The notes beneath the pieces are model-generated. The model was not told where the DNA came from. It did not search any database and worked only from the letters and a program-made list of their open reading frames with translations. DNA of 64,000 nt from Theodoxus fluviatilis (Eukaryota; Mollusca; Gastropoda; Cycloneritida; Neritidae), in NCBI GenBank assembly GCA_034096865.1, contig JAWQFJ010009423.1, positions 95,610 to 159,609 of the forward strand, in the 5' to 3' direction. Below, one piece after another: positions 1-49,200 of this stretch. The stretch's first letter is position 1. Each line of letters begins with the position of its first letter. The translations under genes and the position numbers were made by a program.

Positions 1-1034
1 GCAGTGTATGTCCAGAAATAACCTATACACCTACTCCTCAAAATATACAAATGAACACTCGAACAGCAAATACTTCAATGTATGTACACTTTTCCATTCT
101 TGGACCCTGAGAAGCACATTACAGGCACTGCTGTCTATCAGCGGTATCCCAATTGGCATGGTCTCCACCATTTTAGTACATCCGGGCCTTTGCAGAGGGA
201 TGCATCCCTTCCTCCTTCCCTGTGAGTGCCTCCTTATTACCGAGGAACATAGGCAATGCCTAGCCCTTGCGATTCTCTTAAGATTGTGCGCCTAATGTCA
301 TATCCTAGACAGTAGAGTATCCTAAAACGTAGAGCGTGACCTACTTGCATATTTTTAACATGACAAAATATGGGTTTTCATCGTTTTCTTTCACCTTATT
401 ACCCGATCAAATGGTACTTTCCTCTAGAAATGTTTGTGTAATCACACGCAGCAAAGACAAAAATCTTAGGGTCAGAGATTTCATAAAACGCTCACCGTTA
501 CAACCGGCTAATCACAGTTAAGATAACAAGAGTAGGCGAGGGAAAGTCATCTCTGCGGGGCATTGTCCAATCACAAGATTTGGCGGGTGAACACGTCATG
601 TTAATAATATGCAAGTAGGTCACGCTCTACATATTAGGATACTCTACGGTCTAGGATATGACACTAACAAACGCGCCCCATCCCTCATCACTGCAAGTCA
701 CAATGCAAGTGCAACTGCTAGACTCAAGCTGCCATACTACATGCCTCTTGGTCTCTCTCTTACTATCAAATCAAGTGTCAAGCATTCTGCATGCTCCACA
801 TCTCAATAATGGGCAACTTATAACAGAGCACAGAATCACACTAGAGACAAAAGTTGCCTGCACAATGGCAAAATCTTCAATTGAGGTAGAATTCTCAGGA
901 CAAGGTTCTACTCAAATGGAAGCATCCATATCAGTCAACATTTCAAATATGCTGTGACTGAGCTACCACCATGTCATTGCTTCACTTTCATGCATGTGGG
1001 AGAAGGGTAAGCAAGGAGGACATGGTCTACTCAC
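1..1034. other. non-coding start of window, probable pecanex intron
   Basis: No exon could be supported here apart from the tentative one ending at 1035. The ORFs seen are short and lack splice-compatible similarity. It contains the inverted repeat at 297-662. Confidence 0.4.
297..662. repeat. 366-bp inverted repeat (MITE-like)
   Basis: GTCATATCCTAGACAGTAGA at 297 is mirrored by the sequence ending CTAGGATATGAC at 662. Arms of about 55-60 bp with a few mismatches (including AGAGCGTGACCTACTTGCAT) flank a 250-bp loop. Confidence 0.7.
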
Positions 1035-18885
<17,851 letters not shown>

Positions 18886-19222
18886 CTATGGGAGACGGCA
18901 ATCCCCTTCAACTCATTCTTCTACATGTCTACACGACGAGACCCAACAGATTTCTACGCGAATCAACATCTTTCAGTATCCTCAGCCATGTACATTTTGA
19001 TATCTCGCACATTCGCGTTTGTAGCGTTGGACTGCGAGAACGTGATGTGCGCTCGCGGGTGAAGGAAGGTGCGACGTGAATGTTCTACAGAGGATTTCTT
19101 TTCTTCTTTCCGTGGAACAGTTAATTTGTATAAGTTTCTTAAAGCCATCCGGAGCGAGAAGTCGACGCAAAATCTTCATTTATCGCGGTCTATTTGGGAT
19201 TTCAAGGTCAAAGTACATCAAT
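18886..19222. promoter_or_regulatory. likely shared bidirectional promoter of pecanex and MLK
   Basis: These 337 bp separate the first pecanex ATG (minus, 18885) from the first plus-strand leader ATG (19223), so both transcription starts and 5' UTRs must fall in or near it. It is richer in CpG than the flanking introns, especially near 19016-19075, and no TATA box is evident. It contains no microsatellite, unlike almost every other stretch of this size in the window. Confidence 0.6.
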
Positions 19223-37238
<18,016 letters not shown>

Positions 37239-40200
37239 TGACGGTGGTGACGGTGTTGATGAAAGTGATGTGGTGGCCAGATGAAATGTGTTGGGTTGTA
37301 CAGCCACTTTGATTAACTTGTGAGTGTATGAGTGTGTGTTTTTGGTGTTGATAGATAGGGCATGTCTGCAAGATGTTGATTACATTTAATGTGAATAGAG
37401 AGTTAAGGAATCTCTTTAATTACCTTTTTTAATTGATTGGCACTTCCATTGTCATTTAGGGGAAAATAAATAATCTCCTTTTCCCTGTTCTGATTACAAA
37501 ACATAGTCAAGTATGGCTGCAGCATCACTGTTTGTATGATTGCTCAGTTTCTCCAGCTACACAATTGTTTCCAAACATGAGTTAGACATCACACTCGTAT
37601 AGGATGGCATGGTTTGTTAGCACTGCATTGTTTCAACATGCATCTAGAACTTGTTCAGCAGCACTGGTGAATGACGGAAAATCCAGATTCAAATGGAACG
37701 GAAGACCCTGCATGTGGTCTGTGTGTTGCCAGTCTTGACTGGAGAATGAGGAATTCATGTATTGCCATTCATCTTTGGACTTTGTGAGGATATTGACACA
37801 GGTGGATTTTGGTGGAGTGCATACACATAGATGCATAGATATACATACACATGTATGCATGCATGCGGAGAGCAGGCCAGTCGGAGAAGGCAGGTGCCTG
37901 GCTCCCCCACTGCAGCAACTATAGGCAGGCCCGCCTGCCTGCTTCCCTCCCTTTGTCAGCAACTAACTCATCTCGTTATCAGTTATGGATGGGTCAGAAT
38001 CTTGCTCTCTGTTCGATGTAACCTTTGTAATCAGAAGTTGCCATTATACCCACAGTCCACCTGATTGTACCCACCCACCCCCCTTTAAAAAAATACTATG
38101 TACCCATCATGCAAATGCTGAACAAATGTTTGTATGGTACCGTTTTTATATTTTTATTATGGTCTTATTCAAAGCTAGTTCTCCCATTTACTTCCATCTA
38201 ACTTCAGGTACATGCATTTATCAAAGGGAATAGAATGTATATTTCTAATCTTTTTTTTTAAGTCTTTGACTGGTTTAGTTTGATGTCTCAAGGTGTGGTA
38301 GGTGTTCCATTTTTATATGCTGTTTGTTGCCATTTATATTCACAAGGCACTAAAATGTAGTGACCTGTCTTGAGTAGGTACCATAGGTGTCAGGAATACT
38401 GGATTGTCCAGGTAGACGGGACGCTTCTTTGGCTCTTAGAGAGAATGTGCAATAAACATCAGTGATAGAACTACACACGTAACACATCTTCGAGTGCTTC
38501 CCATACCCTCTCTCAATGGAAGCAAAATGTCTCCTGGTTTGACTGGATAATCAAACCTGGCTGTAGTTTCCTTTCGTGTGTGCATGTAACTTGTACATAC
38601 AAATGGCATCCTCTTATTATCACCAAAATCAAAGGAATCTGTGCAGAAAATGAGACTGGAAGAAATGGTATTTTTAACTGAATGGAACTGGACCATTTGT
38701 ACAGAGGGAAATGTACTGAGAGTAAGAGGCATGCTTACACTTACGTGCTGGAGTGGCACGTACCCTGTACCTGTGCAGAGAGAGCTGGGTGGTGGCAAAA
38801 TTCTGGAAGTCTCTGTGCTGTCCCCATGCCAAATCCTGTATCGTTCGGTTCTAACAGATGTGGTTGTGATGTGGCTGTCCTTGGCTTTGCATTTGTGATA
38901 TGTAGTTATAATCCTCTAGAGATTCCTCTCCTTGTTGTGTTGCAATCTGATGCTCAGGTGTTGTGAAGGATACTCAGAAACCACAAACTCTCTCTCCCTA
39001 GGAAACCGATTCAGGAGGGGTCCTAGCCTTGACCTGACTTGTCCAACCCTCAACCATGAGAAGACACCACAAAAGGCATGGTTGTGATTCGTTGGTGAAT
39101 GAATGGCACGAGGTGGCTCGCAGTCCTTAGGGAAGGGAAAATTTCTTTGGGAGACCTGGTACCTCTGTGATCAGTGCTGCCATAGTACTCTTTGGACTTG
39201 TAAATGTGGTGGCTGGATATTTCTATACCCAAGTTTTGATAACAACCAGAGCCCTGTTTTGTGGGGGGTGGGAAGTTATTGAAGTAGTTTTAAAACAATT
39301 AATCCCCCATATTAATTTCATTACCATGTCTAATATGGTATCAGGCTTTAGCTTGTTGAGGCAAAGACTGCTGATGTATTTAATTGTACATCATGGAATC
39401 TTTTAATCACTTCATAAATAAATATTTTAACGAGTCACTTTTTAAAAGTATCTCTTGAAGATCCTCCCTATGAGCTCATGTTAAGAAAATACATCTTGAA
39501 CAATTGTTATAGGAGGTGAAAAAATGGGTTATGTAAAGTAGGCACTGGAATTCATTGTGCCATGTGAATGTAGGCTAGAAGGAATTTTCATGTGGTATCA
39601 AGAGGTCTATTGTGGCAGCATGTTCTAAAAAACTGTTTTGTGGTTGACTACCTTCTCAACACCGATGTAAACTTCCTTGATCAAACTGTTGTCTTTGCTG
39701 AGCTGGTCAGAATACTCCAATATGTATAAAGATTATTTTGTCCATCTGTAAAGCCGATTACTGTATGATATTGAAATCGAGTGTGTGTAACACAAACACA
39801 GTGTATTATGGGAAACTTACTTTTTTTAAAGATATTTGTATATTGTGTATAATACATGCAAAGTCGATACTAGACTGATGATCACATGTAAGATAAAGTG
39901 TTATCTTTGTGACATTTCATTCAGATGATGACTTATCGACTCCCAGAGGGGTCAGTGTAACTAAAAAGACAGCATAAAGATTTGTCCTTATTATTATTGA
40001 ACCTTCAGGCACAGCGACAGTAGGAATATCCAATACTTATTTATTATCAGCCTATTTATGAACTTGTGCAGGTGATCATACAGCTGGTAAGATTTGGCTT
40101 GTATTAGAAGCTATCATTTAACACACAAGTATATTCATTTGTAGACTAACACTCCGTACTATTCACGCCAAAGATTGTAACAGGAGAAGCAGTGGAGATG

Positions 40201-43200
40201 CCTTGGATTACACAGTGTAGTTATTACAAAGTTGTGGCTGTCTGCACAGGTAGATATGTAGCATGTGGACTACAGGTGAGGCCGACTGGCTTAAGCAGCT
40301 GTGTAAGAGACTGGAGGTGTGGATTTCAGAGCTGTCCAGATTCTGGCATCCTCAGCAGAGACTGGCACATCAGCCTGACCCATTTTTCCTGTCTGGGTGA
40401 AATCATTCTAATGCAAGTAATGGGAATCATGTTACATCTACAGAGGTATTGTAGCAGTGCTAGCCAGGTGAAAGAACAGAATGATGGCAGTGGTGTTGCC
40501 TACCTAGAGTCCCCGTGGTGTCATCAGCCATCAGAACTACTAGTAGAGTGACATTCATGGTAGTAGGGGTGTACACATGTTGATTCCCATGGAGGAGAGA
40601 GACATTGTGATAGGAGTAAACTTGCATGATCTTCTGTGTGGACTCGAAGCTAAGAAGAGTTGCTCTGCCTGGCACGTGTTGGGCCTCATTGTTTGACTTG
40701 TATGCTACTTTGTGTTAGAACTGAAAGTGACAGCAGCTGGATTTTATACTCATCTGTTCTATACTTTTTCTCATTGTCTGATGACCCAGCAGCTCACAGG
40801 GAAACTATGCACATGTGTGTAAAAGTTTACTTTTGGAAGCAATTTTTCATCCTGTGCCTTAGGAAAGTGTAACCCATCGAATAGAAAGTGACATGCCTTA
40901 CTGTCCAGTGCCAATGACTTGACGTGGGTTTTTTTGGTCTGTATTCCTGTAAACTTTGAAGCTATTCAAGCTGGTTTTCACCCCAGCCTACTCATTGCAC
41001 TACAGAAGGAGAATATCAAAGTTGTGATTTTTCCATAGTGAACAAGACTCTATGACAAGCCTTAGAACAAGAATTTTGGACAAGCAATAAGACTGGGCAG
41101 TCATGGCAACAAACTATGGTTGCCAGGGCCTGAATAGGACATCCACGTGTCTAAAATTTAATTAGTGATGAAAATTGTCTTTCATGCTGTCAACTTTTTT
41201 GTGTGTATGCAATTTTTTTAAAGTTTTCTGCCTGTTGGTGAACTCTACCCAGACCAAAGATCTGCAGCTGCTGATTCACTGGGTAGACCTTGTCCATACC
41301 AGAAATCCCCCACCCCCCACCCCCCACCCCCCCAGTCAAGTGCCCTTTCCCACCGAATACTTGCATACAGTGTAGAAATTAGGCAAGATATTTCTGGTCC
41401 AGAGGATGCCTTTATTTATTGCCATGGTGGAATATATTGTGATCTTGTGTGTAATGTATTGTGCTCAACATATCAGAATTGACTTTTTCGTATCTCACTG
41501 GTGTTCAAGTACTTGTGGTGATAATGATAACTAATAATGCACTAGTCTCATTAACAACCATGAATTCCTTTCTTTAATAGTCTCAAAACATCATGGATAA
41601 TAAATTTAGCCTGTCTCTTTTCTCTAGGCCAGCTCTAGGATATACTAAGGAAATATTAGGTAGAGAGGAGCTGGTATTTGTGGCATAATCTTCTGTTGTG
41701 TAACTTCATGATTGGATACTGATGCATTTGATGTAGGATTAATCTATGCTAGCAAACTGCTCCATTGATATGTATTCTTCATATCTTCTTTTTTAAATAC
41801 TTTTTTGGTCTTGTCCAGCTTGTCACGGACACCCATCTTTCTCTCACTGCTTCAGCAGCTATGATCTCAACCTGTCCTTGGAGCATAACTGCATCCCAGA
41901 GGCAACAGTTTTCACTTGCTGGTGCACCCTCACTGGAAAAACCCGACAGTTTTGAAGAAACAAGACTTAAGATTTAACCTTTTCACTGACTGACAGTGGC
42001 ATCAGCCGCTGCTGCATCTTGGGTTGCCAGCATCCCAGGGATGACACGTTTGCACTCCAACTTGCTGTGCTCCCATCATTGCCCAAAGCTGCCTTTCCTA
42101 TAAAGGACACTTTGTTGATAGGGTTGAGGGCAGGGAGAGAAAGCATCATCTTACATTACCTGCTGCTCGTTTCAACTAACTCCCAGTTTGCAGCAGTCTG
42201 TGAGCACTTGTTTTTCCATTTCTTGCTAATGCATGCCCCTTGAGGGCATTCACCATCTGTTGTTCAAACAGCTCGATTAGCTTTGAGAACCTCATCTCCT
42301 TCCGTGCTGCCAACATCTTGATGCAGAGTAAATTAGTGGGCTTGGACCTGTGATAATAGAAATGAGGAATAACTCTTTTTCATCATTCAGTCTTGATAGG
42401 TAATACAAGACTAGGGCAAGAGTTGTACCAATGTTTCATATGGATACAGTGCCAGGCAATACATTGTTGTACAATGTAAATCCGAGGTGTAAATCAGACC
42501 TGTGCACATGGAACTGTTCTTGAACCCTCATCAACTTACTGTTGCTCTCGGCAGACCAGTGCAGATAGGGTGCGAGGGACAGGGCACTCATAGTGTAGTG
42601 TGGAATTCTACCTCAAGATGGTCCTGTACCACGGATCAGTTTTTCTGCACTTTAACTGCAAAGCTAAGCCATCATTCAGATTGTATAAAAAATGGGCAAC
42701 TGTGACACTGGTTGTTAGGAAACATCTACCAAAAATGTTGCTTGGTCCTTCTTGTGACAAACAAATCTTATTGCTAAAAGTGTTAGGGTATTGCAGAGCC
42801 ACTTGTACAGTACTGCTGTACTGTGAATATGCATTGAAGCCACTTATCTTCTCTATCAGAGATTGAATATGTTCACTCAGGTACGCTTCTCATAGGAAAG
42901 AAATGAGGTGCAAGTGTCATTTACAAGTCAAAACTTGATAGACCTCTTATGATGGAGGGGCCAACACAAGCTTGCAGAGCATCGGTTGCCAAGCAGGTAG
43001 CTCTGTGTTGGGGGAATTTTTGTTGCATGTGATACCGGGTCCACTGTGGAGTTTCCGTCATTACAAAAGTCAGCTTTCAGACAACGCTGTGCCTTGCTCT
43101 TCTTCCCTCATTGGGACAGCCACCCCTCTCTGTGGTGCATTGTAAATTTCATTCCTGTATACCTAAGGTATCCTTTACCTCAGACTACTATATACAAGTA

Positions 43201-43520
43201 TTAAATTCTTCTGCTGCAATACCATATCATTGAGAGGTGTTAGATGGCTTTTGCAGTATTAGTACTTCTTTGCCTTGTCCTGAACCATCTCCGCTGTTTT
43301 CCTGTTGGTAGACAAAGGTTCTTCTTTAGTGATGTCCTAGCTGTCTGAGGTTGCTCTCCCTTGCACAGGACTGTGCTGCCTCTCCTAAGGCATCAACTAC
43401 TTGATGGATGACCTAGCTTCCATACTGAATATATGAAATATATGAACAATATATTTTACGTAAGTGGAAAATGGGTTTTGTACAGAAAAATACAAAATAA
43501 AAAGATGAAATGTTTCCTTT
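37239..43520 (+). other. probable long 3' UTR / downstream region of MLK
   Basis: About 6.3 kb without a convincing coding ORF and almost free of the microsatellites that crowd the introns. AATAAA signals occur at 37465, 38451, about 39415 and 43497. How far the transcript extends cannot be read from DNA alone. Confidence 0.4.
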
Positions 43521-45086
43521 CTTCAGTCTTGTTATTTCAGTGATGACAATGAGGTCTCACATTAAATCCCTTTCATTTTGTAATTGGTTAATCAGACGTA
43601 ATGGTAGCACCCCATTCAAACCAACCCACTTTCTTAACATTAAGATGTCTGTTCATCTAAGGATTTGAAGCAGTTAGTGAAAGTAGAGAACTTTGAAACA
43701 ATGTTCCTCACCAGTGGCATTGTGTATGGTGCATAACACAGCTTGAAAAGCCATGTAAAACATTTCATCCTCATCTGGTAGAACTGGAAGGTAAGCTTTT
43801 CATGCAGGGCCTGAGTTATACTTGTGGTCAAGTGTAGGACCAGCGGCAGGTTTACAAAGACTCCGTAATCCAACGCAATCCTAAAGGCAAATCTGGTTCT
43901 TGTCAAAGTGATTACTGTAACTACCCAACATCCAATCAGTTACTTCTTGTAATAAATCGGTTTCCAAAACCAGGCTCTGCTTTTTCCTCTCACTTGCTAT
44001 ACTGATTCCTGTATGAATACAGCAATAACTTAAACATGGTACTGGAAATGCCCTTTGGATTGCCTATCCAGTCTGGGAAACCCGCCTCGGTTACATTCCA
44101 TTAAGACAGCTGCTGTACTTCAAAAGCAAAAATTGAAATGGCCACACGTCTGCATTTTCCGCGAGACTTGCACTGCCTCAGTGTTAGAATCTCATCATCC
44201 AACACTACAAGTTACAACTGTGCAGAATTTTTACATTTACCAACATTTGCCTTGCCTGAACCACTGGTGGACATGCTCCTCTGCATGCATGAGACACAAA
44301 TGTGAGAAAATGCACGGTTCAAAGTGTGCAAAAACATGTTGGTCACAACCAAGATTACAGAGAATGCCAAGTTTTGATACATACCATTGTGAAAATCTCC
44401 TAATTGTATATATGCAAGCAATGAATTCATTAAATTTTACCCAATGCCTGTGATCATATCTACAGAGAAAAAGAACACCCACACAATTTATATAAAATTT
44501 CAGTTCCATGGCTGACTTAACAAAGACCAACTCAAAATTGGAGGGATACTCAGCTGAATTTGCACTGTGTCTCTATCAGCGTTGCCAAGGTTCAAGATGC
44601 TTTCTCTCACATTAATGACTGGTTTAATATTGAAATAAAAATAGTTTCCACAAAATGAAACTAAATTTATTCGGACTTCTGCTTCAATGTTTCCTTTAAA
44701 TTATTTTCCTGTGCAAGCTTATTATGTTTGCAGATTTGAATGGCAGTAAATGTACAAATGTCTCTCTTGCATTTGTCTGTCAATGTTAGATGACAAAGTG
44801 CATGGGGGACACATTGCCCCAAAGAGCAGTGCGACATGCACCTAAGGCAGGTTCCCTGGGCTGGGAAAGGCTAGCAAAGTTGGTCAAAGGCAGACCGCAG
44901 TGAATTTCGTTTTAAAAGTTTTTTTAATTTAAAGTTAAATAATGAGTGCTCACAGAAAGCATCTGGGTGAACTGGTTCATTTCAGAGAAAAGCTTTGGGC
45001 CATGAGTGCTTATTTTTGAACATTTCTTTTTATACCTTTCCAAACAAAACGTGCCTCAGTTGGATTGCCTTAGACTAATTTTACTA
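43521..45086. other. MLK-SNRNP48 intergenic DNA
   Basis: Unique sequence with short ORFs only; no gene, RNA or repeat supported. Confidence 0.5.
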
Positions 45087-45360
45087 GTCTAAAACACGGT
45101 GAGGTTCTGATGGCCATGTATATTACAAAAATACAAAACATTAAAAGGTAAAACAGCACAAATTTTCGGCTAAAAAACCTTCATCAGGCGCACAAATAAA
45201 ACTTACAGGAGGGCCTCCATTTCACTTTTGCCCACCCTCCTGGTTTTTTTGTGCGCCTGATGAAGGCTTTTTAGCCAAAAATGTGTGCCGTTTTACCTTT
45301 TAACGTTTTGTATTTGTTTTGTAATATACACGGCCATCAGAACCTCACCATGTTTTAGAC
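45087..45360. mobile_element. 274-bp foldback element
   Basis: GTCTAAAACACGGTGAGGTT at 45087 is mirrored by the end AACCTCACCATGTTTTAGAC at 45360. Arms of about 110 bp run inward to TTCATCAGGCGCACA / TGTGCGCCTGATGAA around a loop of about 50 bp. A long hairpin or MITE. Confidence 0.8.
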
Positions 45361-45870
45361 TTTTACTTTAGTATCGTGGCAGTCCCTTGTTTTAGACATC
45401 TGATTTTACTAGGCTATCCTAGTCCAGGGAAACATGCCTCCAGAGCTGCTTGGAGCCCCCTCATTCAACTGGAACCTCTGGCTGCAGCACTAGCAGCCAT
45501 TAAAATATCCTATATTTCATCATGCATCAAACTACTAAACTCACATAATGCTTCTGAAATACTTCATGCATTAATTACGGGGGACCAGATCAGTTGAAGC
45601 AGTGGAAGTATGGAGTTATTTCCCTTGCTCTGATACCTACGGGGACTGGAGTGGGGTATGCATAATTTTTTTGCCCTGGCTCCAGCCCCAAATGATGGAA
45701 GCACAACAGTACTGCATTTCTTGCAGTGCCAAATAGCATACTTCACAACAGCTGCCTGTCAAAGTTCCTGGGGCTGTCAGGCAGACTATAAGAAGTTGAC
45801 AACCATACTGCACTGTACAGCATCATGGGGGATCATCATCACCTGGGCTGCGTGAGACAATTGACAATGA

Positions 45871-45925
<55 letters not shown>
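45871..45925. repeat. (CA)n(TA)n microsatellite
   Basis: CA run passing directly into a TA run. Confidence 0.95.
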
Positions 45926-45926
<1 letters not shown>

Positions 45927-46209
45927 TCCTCTGGAGATTTCCTACAAGGAATTTATTGATCCAGGTACATCACAGACAGTGAAACAGTTTACTTCTTCTT
46001 TTTTCTTCCATCATGCAAGTCACCTTGGTATTCCTTACACCTGAGGAAGACTACTAAATAAAACATTTACTCTCACTCTCAGTAAAAGTGACTTTATTCT
46101 CACATTCAGTTCATACACATGCTGCATGTATATAACCGTTTTTTTAATTTACAAATTGCATGATGCAGACATGGGGGAAATCCATAAGTTGTGGCAAACA
46201 GTGAACACC

Positions 46210-49200
46210 ATACACTGGATGGATACACTGGATGGGGACACTGGATGGGGACACTGGATGGGGACACTGGATGGGGACACTGGATGGGGACACTGGATGG
46301 ATACACTGGATGGGGACACTGGATGGGGACACTGGATGGATACACTGGATGGGGACACTGGATGGGGACACTGGATGGGGACACTGGATGGGGACACTGG
46401 ATGGGGACACTGGATGGGGACACTGGATGGGGACACTGGATGGGGACACTGGATGGGGACACTGGATGGGGACACTGGATGGGGACACTGGATGGGGACA
46501 CTGGATGGGGACACTGGATGGATACACTGGATGGGGACACTGGATGGGGACACTGGATGGATACACTGGATGGATACACTGGATGGGGACACTGGATGGA
46601 TACACTGGATGGATACACTGGATGGGGACACTGGATGGGGACACTGGATGGGGACACTGGATGGGGACACTGGATGGGGACACTGGATGGGGACACTGGA
46701 TGGATACACTGGATGGGGACACTGGATGGGGACACTGGATGGATACACTGGATGGATACACTGGATGGGGACACTGGATGGGGACACTGGATGGGGACAC
46801 TGGATGGGGACACTGGATGGGGACACTGGATGGGGACACTGGATGGGGACACTGGATGGGGACACTGGATGGGGACACTGGATGGATACACTGGATGGGG
46901 ACACTGGATGGATACACTGGATGGGGACACTGGATGGATACACTGGATGGATACACTGGATGGGGACACTGGATGGATACACTGGATGGATACACTGGAT
47001 GGGGACACTGGATGGATACACTGGATGGATACACTGGATGGGGACACTGGATGGATACACTGGATGGATACACTGGATGGGGACACTGGATGGATACACT
47101 GGATGGGGACACTGGATGGGGACACTGGATGGGGACACTGGATGGGGACACTGGATGGGGACACTGGATGGGGACACTGGATGGGGACACTGGATGGATA
47201 CACTGGATGGATACACTGGATGGGGACACTGGATGGATACACTGGATGGATACACTGGATGGGGACACTGGATGGATACACTGGATGGATACACTGGATG
47301 GGGACACTGGATGGATACACTGGATGGGGACACTGGATGGGGACACTGGATGGGGACACTGGATGGGGACACTGGATGGGGACACTGGATGGATACACTG
47401 GATGGGGACACTGGATGGGGACACTGGATGGGGACACTGGATGGGGACACTGGATGGGGACACTGGATGGGGACACTGGATGGATACACTGGATGGGGAC
47501 ACTGGATGGGGACACTGGATGGGGACACTGGATGGGGACACTGGATGGATACACTGGATGGGGACACTGGATGGGGACACTGGATGGGGACACTGGATGG
47601 GGACACTGGATGGGGACACTGGATGGGGACACTGGATGGGGACACTGGATGGATACACTGGATGGGGACACTGGATGGATACACTGGATGGATACACTGG
47701 ATGGATACACTGGATGGATACACTGGATGGGGACACTGGATGGGGACACTGGATGGGGACACTGGATGGGGACACTGGATGGGGACACTGGATGGGGACA
47801 CTGTATGGGGACACTGGATGGGGACACTGGATGGATACACTGGATGGGGACACTGGATGGATACACTGGATGGATACACTGGATGGATACACTGGATGGG
47901 GACACTGGATGGGGACACTGGATGGGGACACTGGATGGGGACACTGGATGGGGACACTGGATGGGGACACTGGATGGGGACACTGGATGGATACACTGGA
48001 TGGGGACACTGGATGGATACACTGGATGGGGACACTGGATGGGGACACTGGATGGATACACTGGATGGATACACTGGATGGATACACTGGATGGATACAC
48101 TGGATGGGGACACTGGATGGGGACACTGGATGGGGACACTGGATGGGGACACTGGATGGGGACACTGGATGGGGACACTGGATGGGGACACTGGATGGGG
48201 ACACTGGATGGGGACACTGGATGGGGACACTGGATGGGGACACTGGATGGGGACACTGGATGGGGACACTGGATGGATACACTGGATGGGGACACTGGAT
48301 GGGGACACTGGATGGATACACTGGATGGATACACTGGATGGGGACACTGGATGGGGACACTGGATGGATACACTGGATGGGGACACTGGATGGATACACT
48401 GGATGGATACACTGGATGGGGACACTGGATGGATACACTGGATGGATACACTGGATGGGGACACTGGATGGGGACACTGGATGGGGACACTGGATGGGGA
48501 CACTGGATGGGGACACTGGATGGGGACACTGGATGGATACACTGGATGGGGACACTGGATGGGGACACTGGATGGATACACTGGATGGATACACTGGATG
48601 GGGACACTGGATGGGGACACTGGATGGGGACACTGGATGGATAGACTGGATGGGGACACTGGATGGGGACACTGGATGGATAGACTGGATGGGGACACTG
48701 GATGGATACACTGGATGGGGACACTGGATGGGGACACTGGATGGGGACACTGGATGGGGACACTGGATGGATACACTGGATGGATACACTGGATGGGGAC
48801 ACTGGATGGGGACACTGGATGGATACACTGGATGGATACACTGGATGGGGACACTGGATGGATAGACTGGATGGATACACTGGATGGGGACACTGGATGG
48901 GGACACTGGATGGATGGATACACTGGATGGGGACACTGGATGGGGACACTGGATGGATACACTGGATGGGGACACTGGATGGGGACACTGGATGGGGACA
49001 CTGGATGGATACACTGGATGGGGACACTGGATGGATACACTGGATGGATACACTGGATGGGGACACTGGATGGGGACACTGGATGGATACACTGGATGGG
49101 GACACTGGATGGATACACTGGATGGGGACACTGGATGGATACACTGGATGGGGACACTGGATGGGGACACTGGATGGATACACTGGATGGGGACACTGGA

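Noticed and set aside
658..957. 99-codon plus-strand ORF, considered as a separate gene or missed pecanex exon
   Set aside because: Overlaps the end of the inverted repeat, has no splice-flanked core or known motif, and the opposite strand shows stops in all frames where pecanex sequence would be expected.
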